From: Desulfobacterales bacterium
GTDB taxonomy: Bacteria; Desulfobacterota; Desulfobacteria; Desulfobacterales; 4be13
DNA: 15,454 nucleotides
Direction of reading: 5' to 3'
Assembly (NCBI GenBank): GCA_029940115.1
Contig: JAOZRQ010000050.1
Span: 4,975 to 20,428, forward strand
Shown here: one piece after another, positions 7,295 to 13,913 of the stretch
How the letters are laid out: each line of letters opens with the position of its first letter
Numbering within the stretch: position 1 is the stretch's first letter
Notes under the pieces: model-generated
The model's database searches: none
What the model was told of the DNA's origin: nothing
The model's input: only the letters and a program-made list of their open reading frames with translations
Position numbers and translations under genes: made by a program

Positions 7295-7644
7295 CGACCA
7301 TCAGACAAGTAAAGCAGGAAATAAGACAGGACACTGAAAACTGGCTTGTCCCCTTCATGGACTTTGTGGATGAGTTCCGGCGTCACAGGGATCTGTCACT
7401 TGTCCGGGAACCCTTTGAGACCGGAGAGGAGCGGTTTGACGCGATGCTGGCCTCCATGATCGAGTGCCTCTGCGACGAGCTCGGGCTGGAGACACCGGAC
7501 TGGGTGTGGGACATTCCATCGTGCAGGGACCCTTGGTTTGTCTCGGGAATGGAGGATCTGAAGGCGATTTCAATCGTCGAAAGCCCGGTTTGGTTTCGCA
7601 GACGGAAAATATTCGTCTTGGAGAACTTTTTGGACAGGGTATAG
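7291..7644 (+). CDS. Small partner protein of the nucleotidyltransferase
   Basis: A 117-residue acidic protein that starts in the ATGA overlap with the nucleotidyltransferase gene, so the two are translationally coupled. The N-terminal third is helical and charged (RQVKQEIRQDTENW). The C-terminal end, VESPVWFRRRKIFVLENFLDRV, is the kind of conserved tail I associate with small proteins encoded beside DUF6036 nucleotidyltransferases. No helix-turn-helix or HEPN R-x4-6-H motif is visible. By position and pairing it may be the antitoxin, substrate or cofactor of the enzyme, but no activity is established. It is the last gene of the three-gene operon; a miniature element begins 36 bases after the stop codon. 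Confidence 0.65.
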   Translation: MTTIRQVKQEIRQDTENWLVPFMDFVDEFRRHRDLSLVREPFETGEERFDAMLASMIECLCDELGLETPDWVWDIPSCRDPWFVSGMEDLKAISIVESPVWFRRRKIFVLENFLDRV

Positions 7645-7679
7645 CTGTAAGCTGTAAGCAGAACTTGATGAGATTCGAG

Positions 7680-7889
7680 CTGATTATAACGGATTTGGGG
7701 GAGGCCTTGAACTCGAACTCGAACTCGAACTTATGCTTGAACTTGAACGTGAACGTGAACGTGAACGTGAACTTATACTTGAACTTGAACTTGAACTCGA
7801 ACTTGCCCACAAATGAACATTCAAGTTCAAGTTCACGGGCACGCTCACGTTCACGGGCAGGCGGCCTCCCCGAAAAGCGTTATGATCAT
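7680..7889. mobile_element. GAAC-hexamer miniature element, copy 1 (complete, 8-bp target duplication)
   Basis: The left end CTGATTATAACG (7680-7691) continues GGATTTGGGGGAGGCC. The right end is its inverse with changes (7863-7889: GGCCTCCCC, then CGTTATGATCAT). GATTCGAG flanks both sides exactly (7672-7679 and 7890-7897), an 8-bp target-site duplication. The interior is a left arm of GAACTT, GAACGT and GAACTC hexamers (about 7707-7800), a core CCCACAAATGAACATTC (7806-7822), and a right arm of complementary GTTCAAG/GTTCACG units. The arms can pair into one long imperfect hairpin. Frames through it read as low-complexity N-L-N-V strings and are not genes. Confidence 0.85.
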
Positions 7890-7933
7890 GATTCGAGCCT
7901 ACAACTTCATGGATGAGAGCCCATCGGCACGGG

Positions 7934-9775
7934 TCACAGGTACTTATCGCATTCCCATGTCTCCATATCCGTAGTCAGAATTCCGTTTTGGTGAAGCTGT
8001 TTTTCGACTTCATCCTCAAATCCCTTTGCGCTGAAATAGACCGGACACACAAACCGGATTTTTTTCCCCTTCTGCTTCAAAAGTTGCCTTATCCTCTCGG
8101 CCTTTTCCCCAAAGATCCGAGCCTCATCTTTTGTCGGCGGATTTTTTTCATGCCTGTTTTTCGTTTCAAAGACCAAGGCCCAGCAGGCTTCGTCACCTTC
8201 GCCCTCTGCAAGGACATCTGCTTCGGAAGTCGGCGTATGCGGCAACTGAATGTAATAATTCATCCATACGGTATTGAACCTGCTTCTGCCGCACAGATCA
8301 GCCATCTCTTGGAGTCTCTCCCTTTGTCCCGCATGAGAAACTTTTCTCATCCTTTCTGCAAAATTCGGGACAGGTCTGTTCTTTTTCCTGCATCGGTTCA
8401 GTTCCCGCCAGACAATGAGTTCCAGCATGCGCCCCTTCAATTCGCTCAACATCCCTTCCAGGGATTTCTTCTCCTGCTCCAGGGATTCTATCTTTCCGCT
8501 CAGTTCGAAAGCCACGTCAGGCGTGACCATTTCAATTTCATACTGATATCTTTCCCTGAATATGAGATCCAGGATATCGTCAGGAATGCCCTGATAATGG
8601 AAATCCGAACGGCCTCTTGTGACGAGGCCGCCGTATTCCAGATGACGGAGCTTCTCCTCCAATTCCCCCTCTTTTTCAGGGGGCCATCCGAGATGATCCC
8701 TTATCTCATCCCTAGTGCATTCCTTATGCCGCTCTTTGGACAGGTACAGAAGGATTTTTTTTCCGTAAATGTCATTCACCCGCCTTATGGCGCTGTCAAT
8801 ATATTCCGACCATATCCTGAAGAGTTCGCCTCCCCGGTCCTTCATCTCATATGTCAGCGTGTGTATCACGCCGTCAACCGTGGAAAAGTCCTTTTCAGGA
8901 GAGTCGCTCCCAAGCAGGACAGAGATGTAAAAGGGATCGCTCTGGGTCAGGATGTTGACGGCCAGCGCGGTCTTTTCTGTGACCGGAATGTTCCGATGAT
9001 TCGCATATCTGAATACTGCCTCCATGCCTTCCTCAAACGTCAGTTTCGGCGACACGGGGGTCCATTTCAGCCTTCCGCCCACAAACATCTCCTGCATCAT
9101 TCGCGTCATCCATCCGATGTAGCTTCCGGATACCAGCATGGGCGCGTATTTCAATTCCACAAGTCCATGAAAGCCACCGGGGAGATTCTGGAACACATTG
9201 GTGCATGCCTTGTCATGGTAAACATATTTCGTCATATACTGAATCTCATCAATCATGACGACAAAAAACAGATCATCATACCCGGCAAATTCGGCAGGCG
9301 CGCTGAAGGCCGCCATCATTGCATTATAATAATCCTCCTTTTCAACATCTTCCTGAAAATATGCTGTCTCTTGAAGGATTTTTTCGTTGCCGAGTTGCCT
9401 GATCATCTCATTCAGTTTGCCCCATTGCCAAGGTTTGTTTTTTTTGTCCAATGGGGTTCTGTTTTTAAATGACAGGTACTGGGTCAAAAAAGTGCGATAG
9501 TAGTTGTCGCAGAAATGCAACAACCACTGATCCTGATCCAAAACCTCGAAATAGAACGGAACCACCTTGCTGTTCTGATTCCAGAGGATGTTGAACAGCC
9601 TCTGCATAATGGCCGTCTTGCCGCTTTTTCGTCTCCCCAAAAGCGCACGGGATTTTGACATCTTTCTGGGGATGTCCGATGCCCAGTTCAGAAGCAGATA
9701 CATCTCCCGTTTCCGACCGCAAAAGAGCGATGGATCTCCGATTCTCTCCTCCAATGCATAATCGCTGTTTTTCAT
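7934..9775 (-). CDS. ATPase with winged helix and C-terminal PD-(D/E)XK-like nuclease domain
   Basis: The predicted protein has 613 residues. An N-terminal P-loop ATPase carries Walker A GRRKSGKT (47-54), preceded by FCGRKREM as in archaeal-type STAND/AAA ATPases. Its Walker B is FFVVMIDEIQ with D176 and E177. A winged-helix-like region follows (about 335-400; DEIRDHLGW and LEYGGLVTRG). Next is a short coiled coil (about 425-455). The C-terminal part has EADVLAEGEG...WALVFETKNR, where D520, E537 and K539 form a D...E-x-K catalytic pattern of the restriction-endonuclease fold. Such fusions are known among poorly characterised archaeal-type ATPases; roles in defence or mobile-element biology are suspected, not shown. 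I use the ATG at 9775. The in-frame ATG at 9805 falls in repeat-derived sequence and would add MCTGQKNEKA. Miniature elements lie on both sides. Confidence 0.75.
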   Translation of the reverse strand: MKNSDYALEERIGDPSLFCGRKREMYLLLNWASDIPRKMSKSRALLGRRKSGKTAIMQRLFNILWNQNSKVVPFYFEVLDQDQWLLHFCDNYYRTFLTQYLSFKNRTPLDKKNKPWQWGKLNEMIRQLGNEKILQETAYFQEDVEKEDYYNAMMAAFSAPAEFAGYDDLFFVVMIDEIQYMTKYVYHDKACTNVFQNLPGGFHGLVELKYAPMLVSGSYIGWMTRMMQEMFVGGRLKWTPVSPKLTFEEGMEAVFRYANHRNIPVTEKTALAVNILTQSDPFYISVLLGSDSPEKDFSTVDGVIHTLTYEMKDRGGELFRIWSEYIDSAIRRVNDIYGKKILLYLSKERHKECTRDEIRDHLGWPPEKEGELEEKLRHLEYGGLVTRGRSDFHYQGIPDDILDLIFRERYQYEIEMVTPDVAFELSGKIESLEQEKKSLEGMLSELKGRMLELIVWRELNRCRKKNRPVPNFAERMRKVSHAGQRERLQEMADLCGRSRFNTVWMNYYIQLPHTPTSEADVLAEGEGDEACWALVFETKNRHEKNPPTKDEARIFGEKAERIRQLLKQKGKKIRFVCPVYFSAKGFEDEVEKQLHQNGILTTDMETWECDKYL

Positions 9776-9786
9776 GGCTTTTTCGT

Positions 9787-9804
9787 TTTTTTGTCCTGTA
9801 CACA
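9787..9804. repeat. Solitary end of the CTGTGTACAGGAC element family
   Basis: On the minus strand this reads TGTGTACAGGACAAAAA, matching 17 of 18 bases of the end reconstructed from the element at 4550-4810. No second end is visible nearby, so it is a remnant or a shared recognition site. It lies between the ATPase start and miniature element copy 2, and accounts for the odd N-terminal codons of the longer ATPase frame. Confidence 0.55.
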
Positions 9805-9810
9805 TATTTC

Positions 9811-9943
9811 CTGATTATAACGCTTTTCGGGGAGGCCGCGTTCGGTCCGTGCTCGTGCACGTTCACGGGCACATGCACGTTCACGGGCACGTTCACGGGC
9901 AACGGGCACGTTCACGGGCTTCCTCTAAATCCGTTATAATCAG
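9811..9943. mobile_element. GAAC-hexamer miniature element, copy 2 (complete, opposite orientation)
   Basis: The left end CTGATTATAACG (9811-9822) continues CTTTTCGGGGAGGCCGC, the end type found on the right of copy 1. The right end 9932-9943 is CGTTATAATCAG, a perfect 12-bp inverse. CATATTTC (9803-9810) and CATATCTC (9944-9951) flank it, 7 of 8 matching. At 133 bp it is the shortest copy. Its interior is mostly the 12-mer CACGTTCACGGG repeated, so the second arm is largely missing. The left end carries ATTATA (9814-9819), that is TATAAT facing the ATPase gene. Confidence 0.8.
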
Positions 9944-10009
9944 CATATCTCTGATAAAAAAACATCAGGGACGAGCTTTTTCACTCCCCGGCTGGTAAAT
10001 GCGTTCCTG

Positions 10010-11005
10010 TCACCTCAGCCTGGAAAAGACATCCGCATCCCCATCCGAAGCCTCCCCCGCCTTCAAGCAGTGGTACCCCGCGGCCGCGATCATGGCGGCA
10101 TTGTCCCCGCACAGGTTCAGAGGGGGAATGGAGACTGCAATCCCCCTAGCCGCCGCATCCTGCCGGACCTTTTCCCGTAGCCGCGTGTTCGCCGCGACGC
10201 CGCCGACAATGGCAATGTGGCTGCAACCCCTTTCCATGGCCGCACGGATGATCTTGTGGGAGAGCACCTCCACCACCGCCTCCTGAAATCCTGCCGCGAT
10301 ATCCGGGATCTGATCGGGGGACTCATCCGGATGCGTCTGAACATACCGATTGACCGCGGTCTTGATGCCGCTGAAGCTGAAGTCAAATCTTGATTTGTCC
10401 AGATAGGTCCGTGGAAACCGGATCTTTTTGGGGTCTCCCTGTTGGGCCAGCCGGCCGATGATCCCTCCCCCCGGATACCCGAGTCCCAAGACCTTGGCCA
10501 CCTTGTCAAACGCCTCGCCTGCCGCGTCGTCGCGGGTCTGGCCCATCAGTTCCATCTCAATGTGGGAGGTGACATGGTAAACACTGGTATGCCCGCCGGA
10601 GGCCAGAAGAGCCGTGAAGGGAAACGGAGGCGGATCTGGATCTAGGAACACCGAATTGACATGCCCCACCAGATGGTTCACCCCGATCCACGGAATGCCC
10701 AAGGTGAACGCATACGCCTTTGCAAAGGAGAAGCCGATGAGCAACGCGCCGACCAGCCCGGGGCCTTGGGTCACGGCAACCGCATCAATATCCCGTTTGT
10801 CCACGCCGGATGCGGAAAGGGCCTCCGCCACCACCGGCACCATCGCCTCAATATGCTTCCGTGAGGCGAGCTCAGGCACAACCCCGCCGTAGCGATGATG
10901 CACCTCAATCTGAGACGCGACCACCGAAGAGAGGATCCTCGTGCCGTCAGCCACAACCGCCGCAGCGGTCTCATCGCATGAAGTTTCTATACCGAGAATG
11001 ATCAT
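10010..11005 (-). CDS. tsaD: tRNA N6-adenosine threonylcarbamoyltransferase TsaD
   Basis: A 331-residue protein of the Kae1/TsaD (formerly Gcp) family, full length. It transfers the threonylcarbamoyl group from TC-AMP to A37 of ANN-decoding tRNAs, together with TsaB and TsaE, which are not in this window. The ASKHA-type start MIILGIETSCDETAAAVV, the metal-binding H111 and H115 in NHLVGHVNS, the ASGGHTSVY loop, FSFSGIKTAV and the late GGVAANTRLR are all present. The product should be essential and cytoplasmic. No Shine-Dalgarno precedes the ATG. Instead, the end of a miniature element lies 16 bases upstream, with TATAAT 19 bases before the start codon, so translation may use a very short leader. 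It lies downstream of the methyltransferase-GT2 gene on the same strand. Confidence 0.97.
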   Translation of the reverse strand: MIILGIETSCDETAAAVVADGTRILSSVVASQIEVHHRYGGVVPELASRKHIEAMVPVVAEALSASGVDKRDIDAVAVTQGPGLVGALLIGFSFAKAYAFTLGIPWIGVNHLVGHVNSVFLDPDPPPFPFTALLASGGHTSVYHVTSHIEMELMGQTRDDAAGEAFDKVAKVLGLGYPGGGIIGRLAQQGDPKKIRFPRTYLDKSRFDFSFSGIKTAVNRYVQTHPDESPDQIPDIAAGFQEAVVEVLSHKIIRAAMERGCSHIAIVGGVAANTRLREKVRQDAAARGIAVSIPPLNLCGDNAAMIAAAGYHCLKAGEASDGDADVFSRLR

Positions 11006-11021
11006 TGTTGGTTGTTGGTTG

Positions 11022-11153
11022 CTGATTATAACGAATTTAGGGAGCCCGTGAACTTGAACGTGAACGTGAACTTGAACTTACACGTGAACGTGAACTTGAA
11101 CTTACACTTGAACCTGCCCGCAATTGAATGTTCACGTTCATGTTCACGTTCCT
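11022..11153. mobile_element. GAAC-hexamer miniature element, copy 3 (right end lost)
   Basis: CTGATTATAACG (11022-11033) followed by AATTTAGGGAGCCC is a diverged end of the family. Then comes an array of GAACTT and GAACGT hexamers with TTACAC interruptions, a core CCCGCAATTGAATG, and GTTCACGTTCATG units that fade at about 11153. No right inverted end or target duplication is found, so the copy is truncated or decayed. The right boundary is approximate. Confidence 0.65.
11025..11030 (-). promoter_or_regulatory. Outward TATAAT from a miniature-element end upstream of tsaD
   Basis: ATTATA here reads TATAAT on the minus strand, 19 bases before the tsaD ATG. Inside the element, TTCACG lies 16 bases upstream as a 4/6 -35 candidate. 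If used, the transcript would start about 12 bases before the ATG and have no Shine-Dalgarno. No experimental signal is available. Confidence 0.4.
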
Positions 11154-11189
11154 ATGTTCTAGAGCTTTCAACAAAATGTTTGTCGCTCC

Positions 11190-11253
11190 GCCAAACTGCA
11201 AGTTTGGCACTCCGAGCTACAGCTTCGAGCTTACAGCTTCGAGCTTACAGCTA
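11190..11253. repeat. Hairpin plus three-copy CGAGCTTACAGCTT tandem repeat
   Basis: GCCAAACT (11190-11197) pairs with AGTTTGGC (11201-11208). Three tandem units follow: CGAGCTACAGCTT (11213-11225), CGAGCTTACAGCTT (11226-11239) and CGAGCTTACAGCTA (11240-11253). The last unit contains the stop codon of the methyltransferase-GT2 gene on the minus strand. Related AGCTGTAAGC units occur at 7643-7659 and around 15273-15320. Confidence 0.65.
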
Positions 11254-12765
11254 AACAAACTTTATCCGTTTTGCCGCGAACACGACCATTTTCAGCAGGA
11301 GCCATCCGTGACGCCAGCGGTCAATGTTGGTCTCTCCGTAAGTCCGGGAGCGGTACCGGATCGGCATCTCCACGATCTTCAGATTCAGCTTCGCCGCGCC
11401 GAACAGGAGGTCGAAATCCCCAAACGGGTCGAACTCTCCGAAATGATGGCGGTTTCTGGAAAGGGCCTCGTAATCCTGTTTCCACAGGACCTTTGTCCCG
11501 CAGAGGGTGTCCTTTATCGGTTGCCCGAGGAGCCACGAAAAAGCTTGGCTGAAGAACTTGTTTCCGAGAATGTTGAAAAAGCGCATCGCCTCCTGCTCCA
11601 GCGGATACACGAGCCGGACCCCATTGACAAACTCGCCTTTTCCCGACACCAGCGCATCAAGGAAGCGTGTCAGATCCTCCGGTGGGACGGTCATGTCCGC
11701 GTCGAGTATCATCAGCACGTCGCCTTGGGCTTTCTCAAATCCGAGGCGGACCGCGTCTCCCTTCCCGGTTCCAGTCTGCCTGAACAGGCGGCATCTCCTC
11801 TCGGGAAATCGTTCGGTCATCTGCTGAATCGTCTCAAAGGTGTCATCAGTTGATCCCCCTTCGACGAATATCAGCTCGGTGTCGCTTCCGAGGGAAGGGA
11901 CCCGGCGGATGATCTCCCCAATGTTGCCGGCCTCATTGCGCGCGGGAATGACCACCGAGACAGAAGGGGGGCAAGCGGCGAGCGGCAAGTAGCGAGCGGG
12001 TTCCCCGCCTGCCCGATTTTCATTCATGCATGTGTCGTCACCGAAGGCGGCGTCATGGACGCTCCCATGATCTCTCACCGGTGCAGGCCGGGCGATCAGG
12101 ATGTTGGTCAGCGCAAACCAGGCAAACGGCGGCAGATTCACGAGGAAGCGATTCGCGAGGCGTGAGACCATCGGAATTTCCAGAGGAGAGAGAACGGCCC
12201 GAACGCGCTGGATCACTTCAAAATCCTCCAAAGTCAGGAGATTCAACAGATCATGGGGGGAGAGCCAGTTCTGCGCCAAGACGTCGGCCCCTAGGCCGAG
12301 CCGTCTCACAATTCCCAAGGGAATGCGCCAGAGGTTGTTGTAGAAATTCAGGATCACCCGTGTCCCGGGATGGCAGGCGGTGCGAAGTCCTTCAAAGACG
12401 CGTTGCACATCCCAGAGGTCATTCACCAAGTCGGACAGGATGATCACGTCAAACGTCTCTCTGAATGCGATCTCATGGGCATCCGCACGGATGAAGAACA
12501 TATCCGGATGGTTTGTCGACGCGCGTCTGAGCATGGCATCGGAAAAATCAACCCCCATGCCGAGAGAGGGGGCCAGAGCGGCCAAGAGGTCGCCGTGAGC
12601 GCATCCCAACTCCAGGATCCGCCGCCCCGGAGGGATGAGAAGGCGGTAATGATGCCGGAGAAGATTCTGGTAAACTGCCCCGGGCCGTTTCCGTGCCTCA
12701 CGCATTCGAGAGACTCGGTTCCAGTGGGCAATCCGTTCATTTTGGTAGTGATGTTCCGCGTTCAT
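11251..12765 (-). CDS. Fused SAM-dependent methyltransferase and family 2 glycosyltransferase
   Basis: A 504-residue, two-domain protein. Residues about 1-225 form a class I methyltransferase: RRILELGCAHGDLLAAL (48-64) is the SAM-binding loop, GVDFSDAML (71-79) the acidic strand and DVIILSDLVNDL the motif IV region. A variable linker follows (about 226-265). Residues about 268-504 form a GT-A glycosyltransferase of the dolichol-phosphate-mannose-synthase/GT2 type: VSVVIPARNEAGNIGEI, FVEGGSTDDT, D355-A-D357 as the metal-binding DXD, and the YRSRTYGETNI...RWRHGW ending. No C-terminal membrane segments follow. It probably transfers sugar to a lipid carrier and methylates a related substrate; neither is identified. 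The ATG at 12765 has no clear RBS, only a 14-bp tandem repeat before it. It follows the zinc peptidase gene by about 40 bases. Confidence 0.88.
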   Translation of the reverse strand: MNAEHHYQNERIAHWNRVSRMREARKRPGAVYQNLLRHHYRLLIPPGRRILELGCAHGDLLAALAPSLGMGVDFSDAMLRRASTNHPDMFFIRADAHEIAFRETFDVIILSDLVNDLWDVQRVFEGLRTACHPGTRVILNFYNNLWRIPLGIVRRLGLGADVLAQNWLSPHDLLNLLTLEDFEVIQRVRAVLSPLEIPMVSRLANRFLVNLPPFAWFALTNILIARPAPVRDHGSVHDAAFGDDTCMNENRAGGEPARYLPLAACPPSVSVVIPARNEAGNIGEIIRRVPSLGSDTELIFVEGGSTDDTFETIQQMTERFPERRCRLFRQTGTGKGDAVRLGFEKAQGDVLMILDADMTVPPEDLTRFLDALVSGKGEFVNGVRLVYPLEQEAMRFFNILGNKFFSQAFSWLLGQPIKDTLCGTKVLWKQDYEALSRNRHHFGEFDPFGDFDLLFGAAKLNLKIVEMPIRYRSRTYGETNIDRWRHGWLLLKMVVFAAKRIKFV

Positions 12766-12768
12766 ATG

Positions 12769-12810
12769 GGCTATGGGCTAGCGGCTATGGGCTGGCGGCT
12801 ATGGGCTAGC
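12769..12810. repeat. Three-copy 14-bp tandem repeat between two genes
   Basis: GGCTATGGGCTAGC, GGCTATGGGCTGGC and GGCTATGGGCTAGC run uninterrupted with one mismatch. The repeat fills the gap between the peptidase stop and the methyltransferase-GT2 start. The last unit contains the peptidase stop codon (12806-12808). Copy number could vary between strains. Confidence 0.8.
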
Positions 12811-13483
12811 GCCGCAAAATGCTGATCCACCGCCAGAAGTTCACCAAGCCTGCCAGCGAGCTGGCCAAGTAGGTCAGGGCGCAGGCTGTCAGAATCCGCC
12901 GGGCTGCTCGGCGGTCTTTTGTTGAAAGATACGCCGAGAGGATCGGCAGGGCCCGTCTGAAACTCGCGTCACACTCCACGGGCAACGTCAGCAGATGAAC
13001 AAGGGCTGGGACTCCCATGCTTCCCAATCCCCCGAGAAAGAACAGTAGCCCTGCGGCAGGGGTCCGCGTCACCAGCGCGACAAGCGGCATGGCGATGAGC
13101 AACCCCGCGCCGACCTTCTCGGCGGTTTGGGCAATCAATACCAGTCGGGTTCTGATGTGCAGGGGCTGGTACGCGGTGCTGTCCTGAATGGCGTGTCCCA
13201 CTTCATGCGCGGCCACCACCATCGCTGTCAGGGATCGGTTCCCGCAGGTCTTCGGGTTCAGGCGCACGACCTTCTCTATCGGGTCATAATGGTCCCCCGC
13301 CTCGGTCTCTTCCACCGCCACCTCTGACATCTTCATCTGACTCACCAGATGCCGGGCGAATCCGATTCCGGTGCCGGGGAAATCCTCCCGGTCCCCGTCG
13401 TGCCGGCTCAGTGTCTGTTTCGCCCAGAGCTGGGGGCCGCATAGGAACACGAGAACGATTAATATGAGGATGAGTGCATACAT
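12806..13483 (-). CDS. YugP-type neutral zinc metallopeptidase (Zn_peptidase_2)
   Basis: A 225-residue membrane protein. The N-terminal MYALILILIVLVFL segment anchors it. AAHEVGHAIQ holds the zinc site H93-E94-x-x-H97. A hydrophobic pair follows (AGLLIAMPLVALV and AAGLLFFLGGLGSMGVPALVHLL). LPVECDASFRRAL then supplies the expected third-ligand Glu of the family. The C-terminal segment ALTYLASSLAGLVNFW is also conserved in this family. Function is probably intramembrane or periplasmic-face proteolysis, and few members are characterised. Length suits the family. The ATG at 13483 is preferred, since MYxLxxL is the usual beginning and AAGAGA lies nearby. The longer frame from 13528 adds a charged, unlikely leader. 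It directly follows the small frameshifted gene, whose restored stop is 10 bases upstream. Confidence 0.88.
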   Translation of the reverse strand: MYALILILIVLVFLCGPQLWAKQTLSRHDGDREDFPGTGIGFARHLVSQMKMSEVAVEETEAGDHYDPIEKVVRLNPKTCGNRSLTAMVVAAHEVGHAIQDSTAYQPLHIRTRLVLIAQTAEKVGAGLLIAMPLVALVTRTPAAGLLFFLGGLGSMGVPALVHLLTLPVECDASFRRALPILSAYLSTKDRRAARRILTACALTYLASSLAGLVNFWRWISILRR

Positions 13484-13493
13484 TTTTATTCTC

Positions 13494-13660
13494 TTATAGC
13501 CTCGCCTGTTGCTTGACTTCACATCCAAATTTGATCAGACCCATGACAACACCTGTATCAACCGTGGACTTGACCATATCTTCGACCCGCCGGGGAACAT
13601 GTCGGCCATGGCGCTTTCAACAGCGGTTTTGTCCTTGCTGGAATTCGCTTTGTCCATCAT
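13494..13660 (-). pseudogene. Small gene with strong RBS and an apparent -1 frameshift
   Basis: GGAGGTGA precedes ATGATGGAC (first ATG at 13660) at good spacing. As written, the frame gives 41 residues, MMDKANSSKDKTAVESAMAD and on, ending at TGA 13535-13537. After MADMFP the other frame reads R-R-V-E-D-M-V-K-S-T-V-D-T-G-V-V-M-G-L-I-K-F-G-C-E-V-K-Q-Q-A-R-L and ends at TAA 13494-13496. That is more protein-like, and ends 10 bases before the peptidase ATG. One extra base in the CCCC run would join the frames into a 55-residue protein. Either the gene is recently broken, or the base is a sequencing slip, or the frame is bridged by programmed slippage. I do not recognise the family. It is likely the first gene of the peptidase operon. 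Confidence 0.55.
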
Positions 13661-13685
13661 TTTTCACCTCCGTCATCTCTGAACA

Positions 13686-13714
13686 AAAATACATATCCCG
13701 GATGATCTTGTCAA
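13686..13714 (-). promoter_or_regulatory. Sigma70-like promoter of the small gene and peptidase operon
   Basis: On the minus strand TTGACA (13714-13709) is followed by a 17-base spacer and TATTTT (13691-13686). That is a perfect -35 and a 4/6 -10 with ideal spacing. It lies about 25 bases upstream of the small gene's first ATG, next to its GGAGGTGA. It probably drives the small gene, the zinc peptidase and perhaps the methyltransferase-GT2 gene. Confidence 0.65.
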
Positions 13715-13732
13715 TGGAATTTTTAAATCCTT

Positions 13733-13808
13733 GAACTTGAACTTGAATTTGAACGTGAACGTGAACTTGAACTTGAACGCGCCCTTGAACCCCCAAGTTC
13801 AAGTTCAT
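13733..13808. repeat. GAAC-hexamer array without ends
   Basis: About ten GAACTT/GAACGT hexamers on the plus strand are followed by CGCGCCCTTGAACCCCC and two inverted units CAAGTTCAAGTTC. The composition is that of the interior of the miniature elements, but neither CTGATTATAACG nor its inverse is found at the edges. It is a decayed copy or an independent expansion, just upstream of the promoter at 13686-13714. Confidence 0.6.
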
Positions 13809-13913
13809 AGGATGAAATTTCTGCCAGTTTCCCGATTCTTCAATTTTTTTTGGTTCTCTGATAATTCGTGTTGAAAAACAAATATCTTTTAAATCAGTAT
13901 GTTGTCAGAAATA

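Noticed and set aside
7707..7800. CRISPR or VNTR reading of the GAAC hexamers
   Set aside because: There are no spacers, and the units are contiguous 6-mers inside an element with inverted ends.
7464..7916. Plus-strand frame with N-L-N-V-N-V repeats, and similar frames at 11012-11254, 13868-14113 and 13905-14141
   Set aside because: These are translations of the GAAC hexamer arrays in the miniature elements. Hexamers keep any frame open, and the frames overlap real genes or element ends without RBS support.
7913..9472. 519-residue plus-strand frame opposite the ATPase gene
   Set aside because: It lies antisense to a gene with Walker motifs and a nuclease-like domain, and its own product shows no recognisable motif.
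9776..9805. Upstream ATG of the ATPase giving MCTGQKNEKA
   Set aside because: Those codons lie in a solitary copy of a repeat end, and the ATG falls in the target duplication of copy 2. The next ATG (9775) gives a natural start, although neither has a strong RBS.
7680..9943. Composite transposon made of copies 1 and 2 carrying the ATPase gene
   Set aside because: Each copy has its own different 8-bp flanking repeat, so each inserted alone. The outer flanks (GATTCGAG and CATATCTC) do not match each other.
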